A stretch of DNA of 49,059 bases from an uncultured Oceanospirillales bacterium (GTDB taxonomy: Bacteria > Pseudomonadota > Gammaproteobacteria > Pseudomonadales > Endozoicomonadaceae): positions 1-49,059 of the forward strand of contig CAMRBW010000013.1 of NCBI GenBank assembly GCA_947040555.1. Reading direction: 5' to 3'. The notes under the pieces are model-generated. The model saw nothing but the letters and a program-made list of their open reading frames with translations, did not search any database and was not told the DNA's origin. This document shows, piece by piece, positions 17,964 to 28,121 of the stretch (the stretch's first letter is position 1; every line of letters starts with the position of its first letter). Made by a program: the position numbers and the translations under genes.

Positions 17964-19055
17964 TTATACGTTAAAACGGAAGTGCATTACATCGCCATCT
18001 TTGACGATGTACTCCTTCCCTTCCAGACGCAGGCAACCCGCCTCCTTAGCGCCCTTTTCGCCGCTGTACTTGATGAAATCATCATAGGCGGTCACTTCGG
18101 CACGGATAAAACCACGCATAAAGTCAGTGTGGATAACACCGGCAGCCTGAGGTGCCGTTGCACCGATAGGCACAGTCCAGGCACGCACTTCCTTAACGCC
18201 TGCGGTGAAGTAAGTTTGCAGATTCAGTAGATCGTAACCGGCACGGATAACACGATCCAGACCCGGCTCATCCATACCCATATCGGCCAGAAACTCGGCT
18301 TTCTCTTCATCTTCCAGCTCAGCAATTTCCGATTCCAGCTTGTTGCATACCGGCACAACAATGGCACCTTCAGCGGCAGCAAACTCACGCACCTTGTCCA
18401 GATGAGGGTTGTTCTCAAAACCATTTTCATCCACGTTGGCGATATACATGGTTGGCTTGGAGGTGAGCAGGAAGAGTTGCTTCATCTGCTTCTTTTCTTC
18501 TTCATTCAGAACCACTGAGCGGGCGGGCTTACCCTCTTCAAAGGCAGGAATCAGTTTTTCCAGCAGGGCCATCTGAACCTTGGCATCCTTATCACCACCT
18601 TTGGCCACGCGCACCAGACGCTTCTGCTGCTTCTCGCAGCTGTCCAGATCCGCCATGATCAGCTCCATATTGATGATTTCAATATCAGAAATCGGATCGA
18701 TACGGTTGGAGACGTGAATCACGTTCTCATCTTCAAAGCAACGCACGACGTGAGCAATAGCGTCGGTTTCACGAATATTGGCCAGAAACTTGTTGCCCAG
18801 ACCTTCCCCCTTGGAAGCCCCTTCTACCAGACCAGCAATGTCAACAAACTCCATCGTGGTTGGCAGTACCCGCTGGGGGTTAACAATGGCAGCCAGTGCG
18901 GTCAGGCGCGGATCAGGCATCGGCACGATACCGGAGTTGGGCTCGATGGTGCAGAACGGAAAGTTCTCGGCATCAATGCCCGCTTTGGTGAGAGCGTTGA
19001 ACAGTGTGGACTTGCCCACGTTTGGCAGACCGACGATGCCGCAGTTAAAACCCAT
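17964..19055 (-). CDS. ychF: Redox-regulated ribosome-binding ATPase YchF
   Basis: YchF is an Obg-family P-loop protein that prefers ATP and binds ribosomes. The 363 residues match E. coli YchF in length. Motifs are G1 [15 protein letters not shown]3 [17 protein letters not shown] and the family-specific NVDENG in place of NKxD, the basis of its ATP preference. The C-terminal TGS domain ends with [20 protein letters not shown]. The frame is open 17 codons upstream, but the family start MGFNCGIVG is at 19055. It is usually next to pth; here it stands alone. Confidence 0.96.
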   Translation of the reverse strand: MGFNCGIVGLPNVGKSTLFNALTKAGIDAENFPFCTIEPNSGIVPMPDPRLTALAAIVNPQRVLPTTMEFVDIAGLVEGASKGEGLGNKFLANIRETDAIAHVVRCFEDENVIHVSNRIDPISDIEIINMELIMADLDSCEKQQKRLVRVAKGGDKDAKVQMALLEKLIPAFEEGKPARSVVLNEEEKKQMKQLFLLTSKPTMYIANVDENGFENNPHLDKVREFAAAEGAIVVPVCNKLESEIAELEDEEKAEFLADMGMDEPGLDRVIRAGYDLLNLQTYFTAGVKEVRAWTVPIGATAPQAAGVIHTDFMRGFIRAEVTAYDDFIKYSGEKGAKEAGCLRLEGKEYIVKDGDVMHFRFNV

Positions 19056-19392
19056 GATGCTATCCCGTAAAAAAGTTAAGAATTTGTGAGAAATTCTGAA
19101 AATCAAAGGCGGGGATTATACGAAGCTGTTGGTGACTGTGCAAAAGGCTACGAATCTGCTGCCATCCGTGAATACCCTGATATAACAGGCGTGGAGAAGC
19201 ATCTCTCACAAATTGACAACAAATAATTACAGGCTAGCCTCCGTTAGTTGGGTGTCTGATCGACCCATATCGTACCTTTTACGTATTTTCTCTTAGAGTA
19301 TTCCGTCTTATGGTGTACTCAGGATTCCATTATCTCTAACAACAGCCTGCCTTCAATCGGGCTCGTATGCTTTTCATAACCGGTGTAAATCT
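19056..19392. promoter_or_regulatory. Divergent ychF / formate channel spacer
   Basis: 337 bases lie between divergent starts. TTGACA at 19213-19218 resembles a -35 box on the plus strand but lacks a good -10 box at proper distance. No clear FNR-type TTGAT-N4-ATCAA site was found. Confidence 0.35.
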
Positions 19393-20244
19393 ATGACTAC
19401 AAACGCCCTGGAAACCGGAGCACGCTCTCCTTATGCCATGGCTGAACTCGGCGAACAAATTGCTGTTGGCAAAGCCAACAAAGCCGTGTCCAAAACTTTG
19501 ATGCTCGCCATTATGGCCGGTATGATGATCGCCATGGCCGGAGTCTTTTACACGACTGCCTCTGCCGGCTCTGGAGCCATGCCCTATGGTATGGCGAAGC
19601 TGGTCGGTGGTATTACGTTTAGTATGGGCCTTATGGCTGTCGTCCTGTGTGGCGGTGATCTGTTCACCAGCAGCACTCTGCTTGCCATCCCTGTAGCCAC
19701 CCGCAAAATCTCCATGCACCAGATGTTTAAGAACTGGGGTGTCGTCTATTTTGGCAATCTGGTCGGCTCTCTGCTGATCGTGGCCATGATCGTCTATACC
19801 GATCAGTGGCAAGGCGGCCACGGCTCTATCGGCTCATCGGCACTCTATATTGCCAATGCCAAGCTGGGCCATTCCTTTGGTCAGGCGCTGGTGCTGGGTA
19901 TTCTCTGTAACCTGATGGTCTGTCTGGCGGTATGGATGAGCTACAGCGCCCGCGCAGCCAGCGGCAAAATGCTGGCTATGGTGCTGCCAGTTGCTATGTT
20001 TATCGCGGCCGGATTTGAACACTCCATCGCTAACATGTACCTTCTGCCTGTGGGTCTGGCCATCAAGGCTGTCGCCGCGCCCGAATTCTGGACAGAGATC
20101 GGCAAAACCGCAGCCAGCTTCCCGAATATCACCCTGAGCAACATCCTCTGGATGAACCTGCTGCCGGTCACTATCGGCAACATCATCGGTGGTTCGGTGT
20201 TGATTGGCCTGTTCAACTGGGGCGTGTTCCTGAAAAAGGATTAA
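19393..20244 (+). CDS. focA: Formate/nitrite transporter family channel, FocA-like
   Basis: The 283-residue protein is a six-helix inner-membrane channel of the FNT family. FocA-type features are CGGDLFTSSTLLAIPVA, the central KNWGVVYFGNLVGS, LGILCNLMVCLAVWMS, and GFEHSIANMYLLP with the conserved gating histidine. FocA exports or imports formate; the related NirC carries nitrite. The motifs fit FocA better, but no pflB lies beside it to confirm. Codon use is very regular, as in a well-expressed gene. A strong terminator follows. Confidence 0.85.
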   Translation: MTTNALETGARSPYAMAELGEQIAVGKANKAVSKTLMLAIMAGMMIAMAGVFYTTASAGSGAMPYGMAKLVGGITFSMGLMAVVLCGGDLFTSSTLLAIPVATRKISMHQMFKNWGVVYFGNLVGSLLIVAMIVYTDQWQGGHGSIGSSALYIANAKLGHSFGQALVLGILCNLMVCLAVWMSYSARAASGKMLAMVLPVAMFIAAGFEHSIANMYLLPVGLAIKAVAAPEFWTEIGKTAASFPNITLSNILWMNLLPVTIGNIIGGSVLIGLFNWGVFLKKD

Positions 20245-20274
20245 TTGACTGCGGCAAAACCGCTATCCCCAGGA

Positions 20275-20303
20275 AAAGCCCTTGTCAGTACAAGGGCTTT
20301 TTT
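20275..20303 (+). terminator. Rho-independent terminator of the formate channel gene
   Basis: AAAAGCCCTTGT and ACAAGGGCTTTT arms with a short loop (CAGT) are followed by a T run. It lies 31 bases after the stop codon. Confidence 0.92.
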
Positions 20304-20351
20304 GTACGCACATCACACAGACTGAAACAAAATAAAAAGAGTGCAAAAAAA

Positions 20352-20693
20352 ATGGCTGACAACGATCAATACGAAAAGAGTTATTCCGACAGCGGCTTTT
20401 GGGAAAAACTGAAAAACGTCGCTAAAGTTGCGGGAAAACAGGTGCTGGAGCTGGCTCTGCAGATGTATTACGCCGCGCGGGATACGGATACACCACTCTG
20501 GGCAAAAACCACAATATATGGCGCCCTCGGTTACTTTATCTCTCCCGTTGATCTCATCCCCGATATCATTCCATTCGCCGGTTTTAGTGATGACCTGAGC
20601 GTTCTGGCGGCTGCTGTTGCCGCAGTCGCTATGTATATCAAGCAGGAACATAAGACCAAGGCTCAGGATAAGCTGCGGACGTGGTTTGACTGA
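20352..20693 (+). CDS. YkvA-like DUF1232 membrane protein
   Basis: A 113-residue protein with the DUF1232 signature ALGYFISPVDLIPDIIPFAG followed by FSDDLSVLAAAVAAVAMYI, a hydrophobic hairpin that should associate with the membrane. The N-terminal half is charged and helical. The family is widespread with no established biochemical function. The ATG at 20352 has only an A-rich stretch before it. It lies between the formate channel terminator and the convergent kinase gene 100 bases downstream. Confidence 0.87.
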   Translation: MADNDQYEKSYSDSGFWEKLKNVAKVAGKQVLELALQMYYAARDTDTPLWAKTTIYGALGYFISPVDLIPDIIPFAGFSDDLSVLAAAVAAVAMYIKQEHKTKAQDKLRTWFD

Positions 20694-20793
20694 CCCTGAA
20701 CAGCCGTGATGATCCTCGCCCTATGCGCCCCACAATACTCTCTGATACGCTGATATCGGAGAGCCTTTCCGAGTCTGGTATCTTCTGCTGCAC

Positions 20794-22053
20794 TCATTGC
20801 TTCTTCCGTTCCCTCGGGTCGTTTTCCAGCGCCTGAAGCTGCTCGCTAACCTCTCCTGCCGTCTTAATTCGAAATTTCGGGTCGACGTCCATGCACTTTT
20901 CAATGACGTTCAAAAACCTATCCTGCAGGTCTTGATCGTCTTCTGGTCGCAACCGCTTCAGGGCATTGCGCTTGGTGCTACTGATATAAGTGCGCAGTGA
21001 TCGTAACGATCGCCGACCCTTATCCGGCCAGAGGAAATGAGGATAATCCTGTTTGCACTCTGTGAAGTTGTAACCGGGTTTGTTAGTCCATGCTACATCG
21101 ATAGGATCATTTTTATAAAGACCGAAACCAACGACTCCCAGACAAAAAACATCGCTTATCAGTTCCCTGGTTTCACCGATATAGCTTTCCGGTGGCAGAT
21201 ACAGGTCACCCTCACAAACCTCCCTGTTTACCTCAACCCCAAGAAATAGATATTTTTCATCGCCTTCGGATACATTTCGATTGGGGTTTCGACTACCAAT
21301 ACAAGCAGCGAGGCCAAAGTCTGTAATCAGGGGCTTGCCAGTGTTATCCAGTAGAATATTTTTGCTAGCCACATCCCCATGGACGCACCCTTGCTTATGA
21401 ATATAGGCAAGACCCTCGGCAACTTGACGAGTGATAGAGAGACATTCGGACAATGGACTAGTTTCGTTTTCTGATCCCTCAAGCATCTGCCTTAGGCTCT
21501 GCTTTGCTTGAGGAAAAAGCAGCAACACACGCCGTTCTTTTGCGATACTGGCGTAACCTAGACAGGAGATAATGTTAGGGTGATTCATCTGGAAGTGTCT
21601 TTTAGCCTCTTCAAGACTATCTCGATACGTATTAGAGTCTTTCTTGATATTAACCTTAAAAACCAGCAGCATCTGTTTCTTCGAATGTGGGTGGATTCTT
21701 CGCACCTCGCCGAACCCGCCGCTACCAATGACTGGGGAGGTGTTTTCATCCCATGTATTTTTAACGGCATGAATCAAGGCATTTTCTCTCGTTTTGTCTT
21801 TCGGTTTTTCCGTGGGACGCAAGTACATGTCTACGGAAACATTTTTTTTAACACTCTCCCCCCCCCCCGAGCGTCTATTGCGCGTATATTCTACTTCTTT
21901 GGTTTGTTCCACAGTATTTAAAGGGGTTTTACTAGCATCGATAACTGGTGGCATTATCTTATGTGGAGGTATTCCAGCAGCACCGTTCAAAACATAACCA
22001 GTGACAATAACACCCACCAGCCCCATGATGACCTGCGTTGCGACAGAAATCAC
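20794..22053 (-). CDS. Membrane-anchored eukaryotic-like Ser/Thr protein kinase
   Basis: A 419-residue protein with one N-terminal membrane helix (about residues 3-24), a linker, then a protein-kinase domain. Motifs in order are the Gly loop GSGGFGEV (110-117), Lys133 in VFKV, GCVHGDVASKNILLD (catalytic Asp227), ITDFGLA (DFG 245-247) and LPPES in place of APE (286-290). The HRD arginine is Gly, so this is a non-RD kinase, usually not controlled by activation-loop phosphorylation. I chose the GTG at 22053 because AGGAGG lies nine bases before it. An 11-base G:C run (21858-21868) encodes Ser-Gly-Gly-Gly in the linker and may make the gene phase-variable. No sensor domain is seen outside the membrane. 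It is divergent from two GTPase genes. Confidence 0.9.
   Translation of the reverse strand: MISVATQVIMGLVGVIVTGYVLNGAAGIPPHKIMPPVIDASKTPLNTVEQTKEVEYTRNRRSGGGESVKKNVSVDMYLRPTEKPKDKTRENALIHAVKNTWDENTSPVIGSGGFGEVRRIHPHSKKQMLLVFKVNIKKDSNTYRDSLEEAKRHFQMNHPNIISCLGYASIAKERRVLLLFPQAKQSLRQMLEGSENETSPLSECLSITRQVAEGLAYIHKQGCVHGDVASKNILLDNTGKPLITDFGLAACIGSRNPNRNVSEGDEKYLFLGVEVNREVCEGDLYLPPESYIGETRELISDVFCLGVVGFGLYKNDPIDVAWTNKPGYNFTECKQDYPHFLWPDKGRRSLRSLRTYISSTKRNALKRLRPEDDQDLQDRFLNVIEKCMDVDPKFRIKTAGEVSEQLQALENDPRERKKQ
21858..21868. repeat. Eleven-base homopolymer inside the kinase coding sequence
   Basis: Eleven C on the plus strand are eleven G in the kinase reading direction and encode residues 62-66 of the linker. 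The frame is open at this length. Gain or loss of one base would remove the kinase domain. Confidence 0.9.
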
Positions 22054-22418
22054 AAGATCGTTCCTCCTGTTCAGATGACAAGATACTAGTGCTGCAAATC
22101 TCAAATAACCAAACCACCGTCATTTACGCGAAGGCGGGAATCCACCGCACAATGGACTCCCGCCTTCGTGAGAGTGACGACAATGATATGGGTATGGGTT
22201 TTCACGCTGTACGGCACTAGTCAATTATCCGCGTACCATCAGTTAGTATGTTAAAAAAACAACCGGAATGCGGATGGCGCTCCAGTCTCCGGGGTTGATT
22301 AGGTTTAACGACATGGTTGGTGATTCTGGTGGGCAAACCATAAAATATCATCCTCTTGGGGTGAGATAATCATGTCCCGTCATCATCGCCTTCTATACTG
22401 CCACCGGAGTCCTCCTCA
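22054..22418. promoter_or_regulatory. Divergent kinase / GTPase spacer
   Basis: 365 bases hold the promoters of both units and a REP-like palindrome (22119-22179). A second short hairpin, CCGGA...TCCGG, lies near 22262-22299. No gene is recognised. Confidence 0.5.
22119..22179. repeat. REP-like palindromic element
   Basis: An imperfect 61-base palindrome with outer arms CGTCATT and AGTGACG and inner arms GAAGGCGGGAATCCA and TGGACTCCCGCCTTC around an eight-base loop. Elements of the type CGAAGGCGGGAATCC with a mirrored copy are dispersed in intergenic regions of many proteobacterial genomes. Confidence 0.85.
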
Positions 22419-23516
22419 ATGAGTATCTTTGAAAAAATTCTGGAGCATCTGAACCCTGCTCCCAATCCCGATATTGAGCGTGCGTTCGAACATCAGACCA
22501 CCTCGGTGCCGACTCTCTGGCTACTGGGAAAAACCGGTGCGGGGAAATCGTCGCTTATCCAGACGGTTACCGGAAACGATGACGTGGTCGTTGGCAATGG
22601 CTTCCAACCCTGCACGCAGACCGCCGCCAGCTATCTGTTCCCGGAAGAGAAACCCCTGCTAAGATTTCTCGATACCCGAGGGTTGGCAGAGGCTGACTAT
22701 GATCCCACGGAAGATATTGATACCTGTATAGCCTCCAGCCACGCCCTGATTGTGGTGATGAAGGCCCAGGAGGTTGAGCAGAGCCATGTGCTCAAAGCGC
22801 TGGAACAAATTGCCCGGACCGGAAAGATAAAAGAGCTGCTTCTTGTACAAACAGGGGTCGACCAGCTTTCAGAACCAGACCGCCAATCCTGTGTATTACA
22901 TCAGCGTGATCAGGTGAAACAGATATGGCCATCAGAGTTCGTCACCGTCGAGGTCGATTTTGAGTTAAAAAACGGCGAGCAATTTGGTATCGATGAACTT
23001 ATTGGTGAACTCGCCAATCTAATGCCTGTTGTCGCCCATATTGCTGACCGGAGCGATCACAAAACCAAGGAGGAAGAAAATTTCTCACTCTTGCGTAATG
23101 AGGTATTGTTCTACGCAGGTACGGCGGCAACCAGTGATGTGATTCCTGGTGTCGGATTAGTCTCCGTTCCCGTTATTCAGGGAAAAATGCTCCACAGTCT
23201 CGGTAATCAGTATGGCATTGAGTGGAACCGAACCTCATTTACCGAGTTTGTTGGCGCACTGGGAGCAGGCTTCGGCGTGCAGTATGTGAGCAGGCTGGGC
23301 ATTCGTCAGTTGATCAAATTAATACCCGCCTATGGACAGACAATTGGAGCCGCCAGTGCCGCGGCCATGAGCTTCGCATCGACCTATGCCATTGGCAGGG
23401 CCGCCTGCATGTATCTCTACCACAAGAGCAGGGAAGAAGAAATTAACCCGGAGCAGTTAAGACAGCTCTATAAAGAGGCTCTGAAAAGAGGTAAGGAGGT
23501 AGCCCATCGTGACTGA
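22419..23516 (+). CDS. GTPase with C-terminal DUF697-like membrane domain
   Basis: The 365-residue protein has an Era/dynamin-like G domain: G1 GKTGAGKSS (37-45), a candidate G2 Thr66 or Thr68, G3 DTRG (85-88) and an atypical G4 TGVD (145-148) where NKxD is usual. The C-terminal part, with TSDVIPGVGLVSVPVIQGKM and hydrophobic Gly/Ala-rich stretches, resembles DUF697 (YcjF-type), which should sit in or on the membrane. GGAG stands ten bases before the ATG. It overlaps the next GTPase gene by eight bases, so the two are translated together. Function is unknown; related proteins are thought to act on membranes or in stress. Confidence 0.87.
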   Translation: MSIFEKILEHLNPAPNPDIERAFEHQTTSVPTLWLLGKTGAGKSSLIQTVTGNDDVVVGNGFQPCTQTAASYLFPEEKPLLRFLDTRGLAEADYDPTEDIDTCIASSHALIVVMKAQEVEQSHVLKALEQIARTGKIKELLLVQTGVDQLSEPDRQSCVLHQRDQVKQIWPSEFVTVEVDFELKNGEQFGIDELIGELANLMPVVAHIADRSDHKTKEEENFSLLRNEVLFYAGTAATSDVIPGVGLVSVPVIQGKMLHSLGNQYGIEWNRTSFTEFVGALGAGFGVQYVSRLGIRQLIKLIPAYGQTIGAASAAAMSFASTYAIGRAACMYLYHKSREEEINPEQLRQLYKEALKRGKEVAHRD

Positions 23517-25050
23517 TCCGCAAAAAAAAGACGAAAGTCGTGTACTTATGGAGCTGAAAGAGTACATCGGTGTAATGATCGTCGTACCCATACTGGTGCT
23601 GTCCGGTTTTGGTGTCGTCTCTCTATTTTTGCATGGTTACAGCCTGTACTTTGCCGGAGCTTTGCTTCTGTGCACTGTCGCCATTCTGGCACCACGCTTA
23701 TGGCGCAGCCTGACACGTTCCGAACAGAGACCAAAAGAGGCTCAACAGGAGAGTGATGCTCCGTGGGTGACACCTTCCGGCGAATGGAGCAGCCATGATT
23801 CCGCCGCATGGGAGGCTTTGAATGACAAAGTTCAGCAACAGCTCGCACAAAACAGTGAATGGGAAAGCCTTTATGGCTACGCACTGGAGATAGTCAACGA
23901 CACGGCTCAAAAGTATGACCGCAAGAGTTTGTCTTTCTCGCTGCCTGAATTGCTGATGCTTACCGAAGAGGTCAGCCGACGTTACCGAAAGGTATTGCTG
24001 ACCCATGTGCCCGGTATTGAAAAGATGCCGGTTTCATTGATCAGGTTTGGCTATGAACACCGAACCAGACTGCCATTGCTGGTGAAAACAGCGACTGTTG
24101 CCTCCAATATTATCCGTGCGGTCAGGATCACCAATCCTCTGACTTTTCTTATGGCCGAAAGCAAAAATATGATTTTCAGTGAGGCTTTTGGCACGCTATC
24201 GGACCGATTGCAGCACAAACTCAAACTCGCCTTCCTTCAGGATGTCATTGCCGTTTCCATCGAGATGTACAGTGGCCGCTTCAAAATTGATAAACATGAG
24301 CTCACTGAAAGCGAAATAAAAAAAGACGACGACAGTCATCAGTCTATTGCTATAGAACCTCTCAGAATCTGCGTTCTTGGGCAAGTCAGCGCTGGTAAGT
24401 CATCCATTATCAACGCCCTGACAAAAAATATATCCGCCGAAGTTCACGCTCTACCCTCGACCAATCAGAAGACAGTGTACCAATTTCGGTTGGAAGAGAT
24501 GGAGGTCTTACATCTGATCGATCTTCCCGGTATGGACGGCACCGAAGAGAACAAAAATTTCCTGCTCAAAGAGATATCCCTGGCCGATATGGTTATTTGG
24601 GTTTTGAAAGCCAATCAATCGGCCAGAATGCTGGACAGCGAGTTCAAAAAACTCTTTGACGCCTTCTATAAAAAGAGAGAGAACCGGTCGAGGAAAATCC
24701 CCACCATTATAGGAATATTAAATCAGGTAGACAGACTGAACCCGGTATCCGAGTGGATGCCTCCCTACGACATTGAAAATGGTCAGAACAAAAAAGAAAA
24801 CACTATACGGGAAGCAATTCACTACAACAAAAATCTTCTGGCGCTTGAAACATTGATTCCACTCTCTGTCAGTGAGGATAAGGAACACTTCAACATCACC
24901 GATCTGGAAAAAACCATCGGTCATTTTTGTACAGAAGGTATTCAGACTCAACTTAATAGACGACGTTTTAGATCTACTGGAGGTGTAGATCTGACAGATA
25001 GCATTAAACGACTAGGGAAGTCTATAAAGTTCCTGTTTTCCTCCCATTAA
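23509..25050 (+). CDS. Membrane-anchored dynamin/Era-like GTPase
   Basis: The 513-residue protein begins with two membrane helices (about 18-40 and 45-65), then a 220-residue helical region, then a G domain: G1 GQVSAGKSS (291-299), G3 DLPG (338-341) and G4 NQVD (405-408). The C-terminus is basic (LNRRRFRSTGG). The start is GTG at 23509, inside the end of the upstream GTPase gene and preceded by AAGGAGGT, so coupling is expected. The two GTPases probably form a complex at the inner membrane, an inference from gene overlap. No database family beyond the GTPase fold is recognised for the middle region. Confidence 0.88.
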   Translation: MTDPQKKDESRVLMELKEYIGVMIVVPILVLSGFGVVSLFLHGYSLYFAGALLLCTVAILAPRLWRSLTRSEQRPKEAQQESDAPWVTPSGEWSSHDSAAWEALNDKVQQQLAQNSEWESLYGYALEIVNDTAQKYDRKSLSFSLPELLMLTEEVSRRYRKVLLTHVPGIEKMPVSLIRFGYEHRTRLPLLVKTATVASNIIRAVRITNPLTFLMAESKNMIFSEAFGTLSDRLQHKLKLAFLQDVIAVSIEMYSGRFKIDKHELTESEIKKDDDSHQSIAIEPLRICVLGQVSAGKSSIINALTKNISAEVHALPSTNQKTVYQFRLEEMEVLHLIDLPGMDGTEENKNFLLKEISLADMVIWVLKANQSARMLDSEFKKLFDAFYKKRENRSRKIPTIIGILNQVDRLNPVSEWMPPYDIENGQNKKENTIREAIHYNKNLLALETLIPLSVSEDKEHFNITDLEKTIGHFCTEGIQTQLNRRRFRSTGGVDLTDSIKRLGKSIKFLFSSH

Positions 25051-25061
25051 ACTGGCATGAG

Positions 25062-25092
25062 TTCGTTCCCATAAAATAACTATGGGAACGAA
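25062..25092. terminator. Hairpin between the GTPase operon and gcvP
   Basis: Twelve-base perfect arms TTCGTTCCCATA and TATGGGAACGAA enclose a seven-base loop between two converging transcripts. There is no strong T run, so it is a possible bidirectional terminator without full proof. Confidence 0.6.
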
Positions 25093-25143
25093 GCTGGATT
25101 AAAACACCTGAACTCAAGTAATAAGTGCGATCAAACGACGCTG

Positions 25144-28041
25144 TTATTCGTATGCTTCCACTGGCGCACAGGCACAGAACAGATTACGGTCACCGTACAC
25201 ATGGTCGATACGGTTCACCGTCGGCCAGAACTTTTGCCCCACTGCAAACGACACCGGATAGACAGCCTCTCTTCTGCTGTAAGGACGTTGCCATTCATCC
25301 AGAATATCATCCTGAGTGTGGGGCGCGTTAATCAGCGGATTATTGTCCTTCGGCCACTCACCGCTCTGAACCTTGCTGATCTCATTGCGAATAGCGATCA
25401 TGGCATCAGCAAAACGATCCAGCTCGACCAGGTTTTCGCTCTCAGTCGGCTCTATCATTAGCGTACCCGGGACCGGAAAGCTCATGGTCGGAGCGTGAAA
25501 GCCATAATCCATCAGTCGTTTGGCGATATCTTCCTCAGTAATACCGGATGCCATCTTGATAGGCCGAATATCAATAATGCACTCATGAGCGATTCGATCA
25601 TTACGACCCGTATACAACACTGGGTAGTGACCCTTCAGTCGCTGAGCCAGATAGTTGGCATTGAGAATAGCGACAGATGTCGCTTTTCTCAGACCTTCGC
25701 CACCCATATTGCGGATATAGCTCCATGAAATAGGCAGAATTGAAACCGAACCCCAAGGGGCAGCACTGATGGCGCTGCTATCTTCTTTCGGACCATCCAG
25801 CTTCACCACCGAATGGTTGGCAACAAAGGGAGCCAAATGCGCTTTGACACCAATCGGCCCCATGCCGGGACCACCACCACCATGGGGAATGCTGAAGGTT
25901 TTGTGTAAATTCAGGTGACAAACATCGGCACCAATCTCGGCGGGCTGACTGATGCCGACCTGAGCATTCATATTGGCACCATCCATATAAACCTGACCAC
26001 CGTTGTCGTGTATGATGCGGCAGATCTCCCGAATCTCCTCTTCATAGACACCATGGGTCGATGGGTAGGTAATCATCAGACAGGAGAGCTTGTCACCCAG
26101 CTCTTCCGCACGGGCCTTCAGCTCCGTTACGTTGACATTGCCTTTGGCATCACAACCGGTCACCACCACTTTCATTCCAGCCATAATTGCCGAGGCTGGA
26201 TTCGTACCATGGGCAGACGACGGAATCAGACAGATGTTTCGTTCTCCCTCACCCCGGCTCTCATGGTAACGACGAATCGCTATCAGTCCCGCGAACTCGC
26301 CCTGAGCACCGGAGTTGGGCTGCATGGAGATGGCATCGAAACCGGTAATGACTTTGAGATAATCATCCAGCTCCGTGATCATCTCACGAATACCGGCTGT
26401 CAACTCCACTGGAGTGAACGGATGCAAATTGCCTATTTCCGGCCAGGAAACCGGCATCATTTCAGACACAGCATTCAATTTCATAGTACAGGAACCCAGC
26501 GGAATCATCGCCTGATTCAGCGCCAGATCACAACTCTCCAGCCGCTTGAGATAACGCATCATGCTGGTTTCTGAATGGTAACTGTTGAACACAAAATGGT
26601 TCAGTAGCGAACCTTTACGCAATAATTTATCTGGCAGAGATGTAGCGTAGTTATGCCGTGCATTTTGCTGTAGACCAGCGTCGAGACTTTCGACATCCAG
26701 ACCGTGCTCTTCGCCAAGAACGACATCCCAGAGCAGCTGAATATCCGCACGAGTTGTTGTCTCATCCAACGAGATACCTAACAGGTTTGTACCAGTTTCA
26801 CGCAGGCAGATGCCGGCTTTACGACAACGTTTAATGACAGAATCAACGTCGCTTACAATAATAGAAAGAGTGTCGAACCAAGTGCTGTTTAGCAGCTCAA
26901 TACCCGCTCTCTTGAACCCTATGGCCAAAATATTGGTCAATCGATGTATACGATTGGCAATCTGCTTCAAACCTTCAGGGCCGTGATAGACCGCGTAGAA
27001 ACTTGCCATATTGGCAAGTAGTACCTGAGTTGTACAAATATTACTATTAGCCTTATCCCGTCGTATATGCTGCTCGCGGGTCTGTATGGCCAGACGCAGA
27101 GCCTTACGACCACGACTGTCTATAGAGACTCCGACAATTCTTCCGGGCATGGAGCGTTTGTACTGATCACGGGTCGCAAAGAAGGCTGCGTGCGGACCGC
27201 CATACCCCATAGGCACACCAAAACGCTGCGAACTGCCAAGTACCACATCAGCACCCAGCTTCCCTGGGGCTTCCAGCAGCATAAGACTCATAATATCAGC
27301 AACAACCGCGACGATTGCCTTCTTTGTATGCAGAACCTCTATCAGCTCCCGATGATCACAGACATGCCCCCAGGTACCGGTATAAGCCAACAGCGCACCG
27401 AACAGATCATAATCTGTCGCAGTACTTGCCGGTGCCACAATAATCTCGATACCAAAACCTTCAGCACGGGTTCTTACCACATCGATCGTTTGAGGGTGGC
27501 AATCTTCATCGATAAAAAACAGATTGGAACTTTTGTTGCCCGATACACGACGAGTGAGGGACATCGCTTCACCAGCAGCCGTTGCCTCATCCAGTAGAGA
27601 AGCACCCGCCAGATCAAGGCCGGTCAAATCCATGGTTAGCTGCTGAAAATTGAGCAGTGCTTCCAAACGTCCTTGGGAAATTTCTGGTTGATAGGGGGTG
27701 TAGGCGGTATACCAGCCCGGATTTTCCAGAACGTTGCGCTGGATGACCGGAGGTACGACAGTGTTGTGATAACCCATACCGATAAAGCTGCGAGCCGGAC
27801 GGTTTTTATTCAACAACTCTTTGAGATAAGCGAGCGTTTCCTGTTCGGTATGGCTACGCCACCCGAGCGGCGTTTTCTCTTGCAAAATGCTGCCGGGCAC
27901 AGCGTCCGCCAACAGGGACTCCAGTGATCGTTCATTCAACACCTTAAGCATGGCACGAATTTCATCTTTTCCCGGGCCAATATGGCGTCGAATGAAGTCG
28001 TCCCGGTTCTCAAGCTGACTGAGCAATGCTGTCACTGACAT
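25144..28041 (-). CDS. gcvP: Glycine dehydrogenase (decarboxylating), P protein
   Basis: The P protein decarboxylates glycine with pyridoxal phosphate and loads the aminomethyl group on the H-protein lipoyl arm. The 965-residue single-chain form matches the family length (E. coli 957). The N-terminus has [17 protein letters not shown], and the PLP lysine lies in [20 protein letters not shown]. The ATG at 28041 ([10 protein letters not shown]) is preferred over an upstream TTG at 28056 that lacks a binding site. It ends the gcvT-gcvH-gcvP operon, 80 bases after gcvH, with a small hairpin between them. Confidence 0.97.
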   Translation of the reverse strand: MSVTALLSQLENRDDFIRRHIGPGKDEIRAMLKVLNERSLESLLADAVPGSILQEKTPLGWRSHTEQETLAYLKELLNKNRPARSFIGMGYHNTVVPPVIQRNVLENPGWYTAYTPYQPEISQGRLEALLNFQQLTMDLTGLDLAGASLLDEATAAGEAMSLTRRVSGNKSSNLFFIDEDCHPQTIDVVRTRAEGFGIEIIVAPASTATDYDLFGALLAYTGTWGHVCDHRELIEVLHTKKAIVAVVADIMSLMLLEAPGKLGADVVLGSSQRFGVPMGYGGPHAAFFATRDQYKRSMPGRIVGVSIDSRGRKALRLAIQTREQHIRRDKANSNICTTQVLLANMASFYAVYHGPEGLKQIANRIHRLTNILAIGFKRAGIELLNSTWFDTLSIIVSDVDSVIKRCRKAGICLRETGTNLLGISLDETTTRADIQLLWDVVLGEEHGLDVESLDAGLQQNARHNYATSLPDKLLRKGSLLNHFVFNSYHSETSMMRYLKRLESCDLALNQAMIPLGSCTMKLNAVSEMMPVSWPEIGNLHPFTPVELTAGIREMITELDDYLKVITGFDAISMQPNSGAQGEFAGLIAIRRYHESRGEGERNICLIPSSAHGTNPASAIMAGMKVVVTGCDAKGNVNVTELKARAEELGDKLSCLMITYPSTHGVYEEEIREICRIIHDNGGQVYMDGANMNAQVGISQPAEIGADVCHLNLHKTFSIPHGGGGPGMGPIGVKAHLAPFVANHSVVKLDGPKEDSSAISAAPWGSVSILPISWSYIRNMGGEGLRKATSVAILNANYLAQRLKGHYPVLYTGRNDRIAHECIIDIRPIKMASGITEEDIAKRLMDYGFHAPTMSFPVPGTLMIEPTESENLVELDRFADAMIAIRNEISKVQSGEWPKDNNPLINAPHTQDDILDEWQRPYSRREAVYPVSFAVGQKFWPTVNRIDHVYGDRNLFCACAPVEAYE

Positions 28042-28085
28042 AGGTTCTTTCGCCAATTTTTTTTATTCGTACAATAAAGAGAAAA

Positions 28086-28102
28086 CCCCGAGAATATCGA
28101 GG
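28086..28102 (-). terminator. Intercistronic hairpin between gcvH and gcvP
   Basis: On the minus strand CCTCGA and TCGGGG can pair (one G-U) around TATTC, followed by GTTTTC. It may lower gcvP relative to gcvTH by partial termination. Confidence 0.35.
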
Positions 28103-28121
28103 TGTTCACTGTGATGGCTGA

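Noticed and set aside
23546..23884. 112-codon minus-strand frame
   Set aside because: Antisense shadow of the second GTPase gene; low-complexity product without family signs.
20794..25050. Prophage origin for the kinase/GTPase block
   Set aside because: No integrase, attachment repeats, tRNA gene or phage structural genes are seen.
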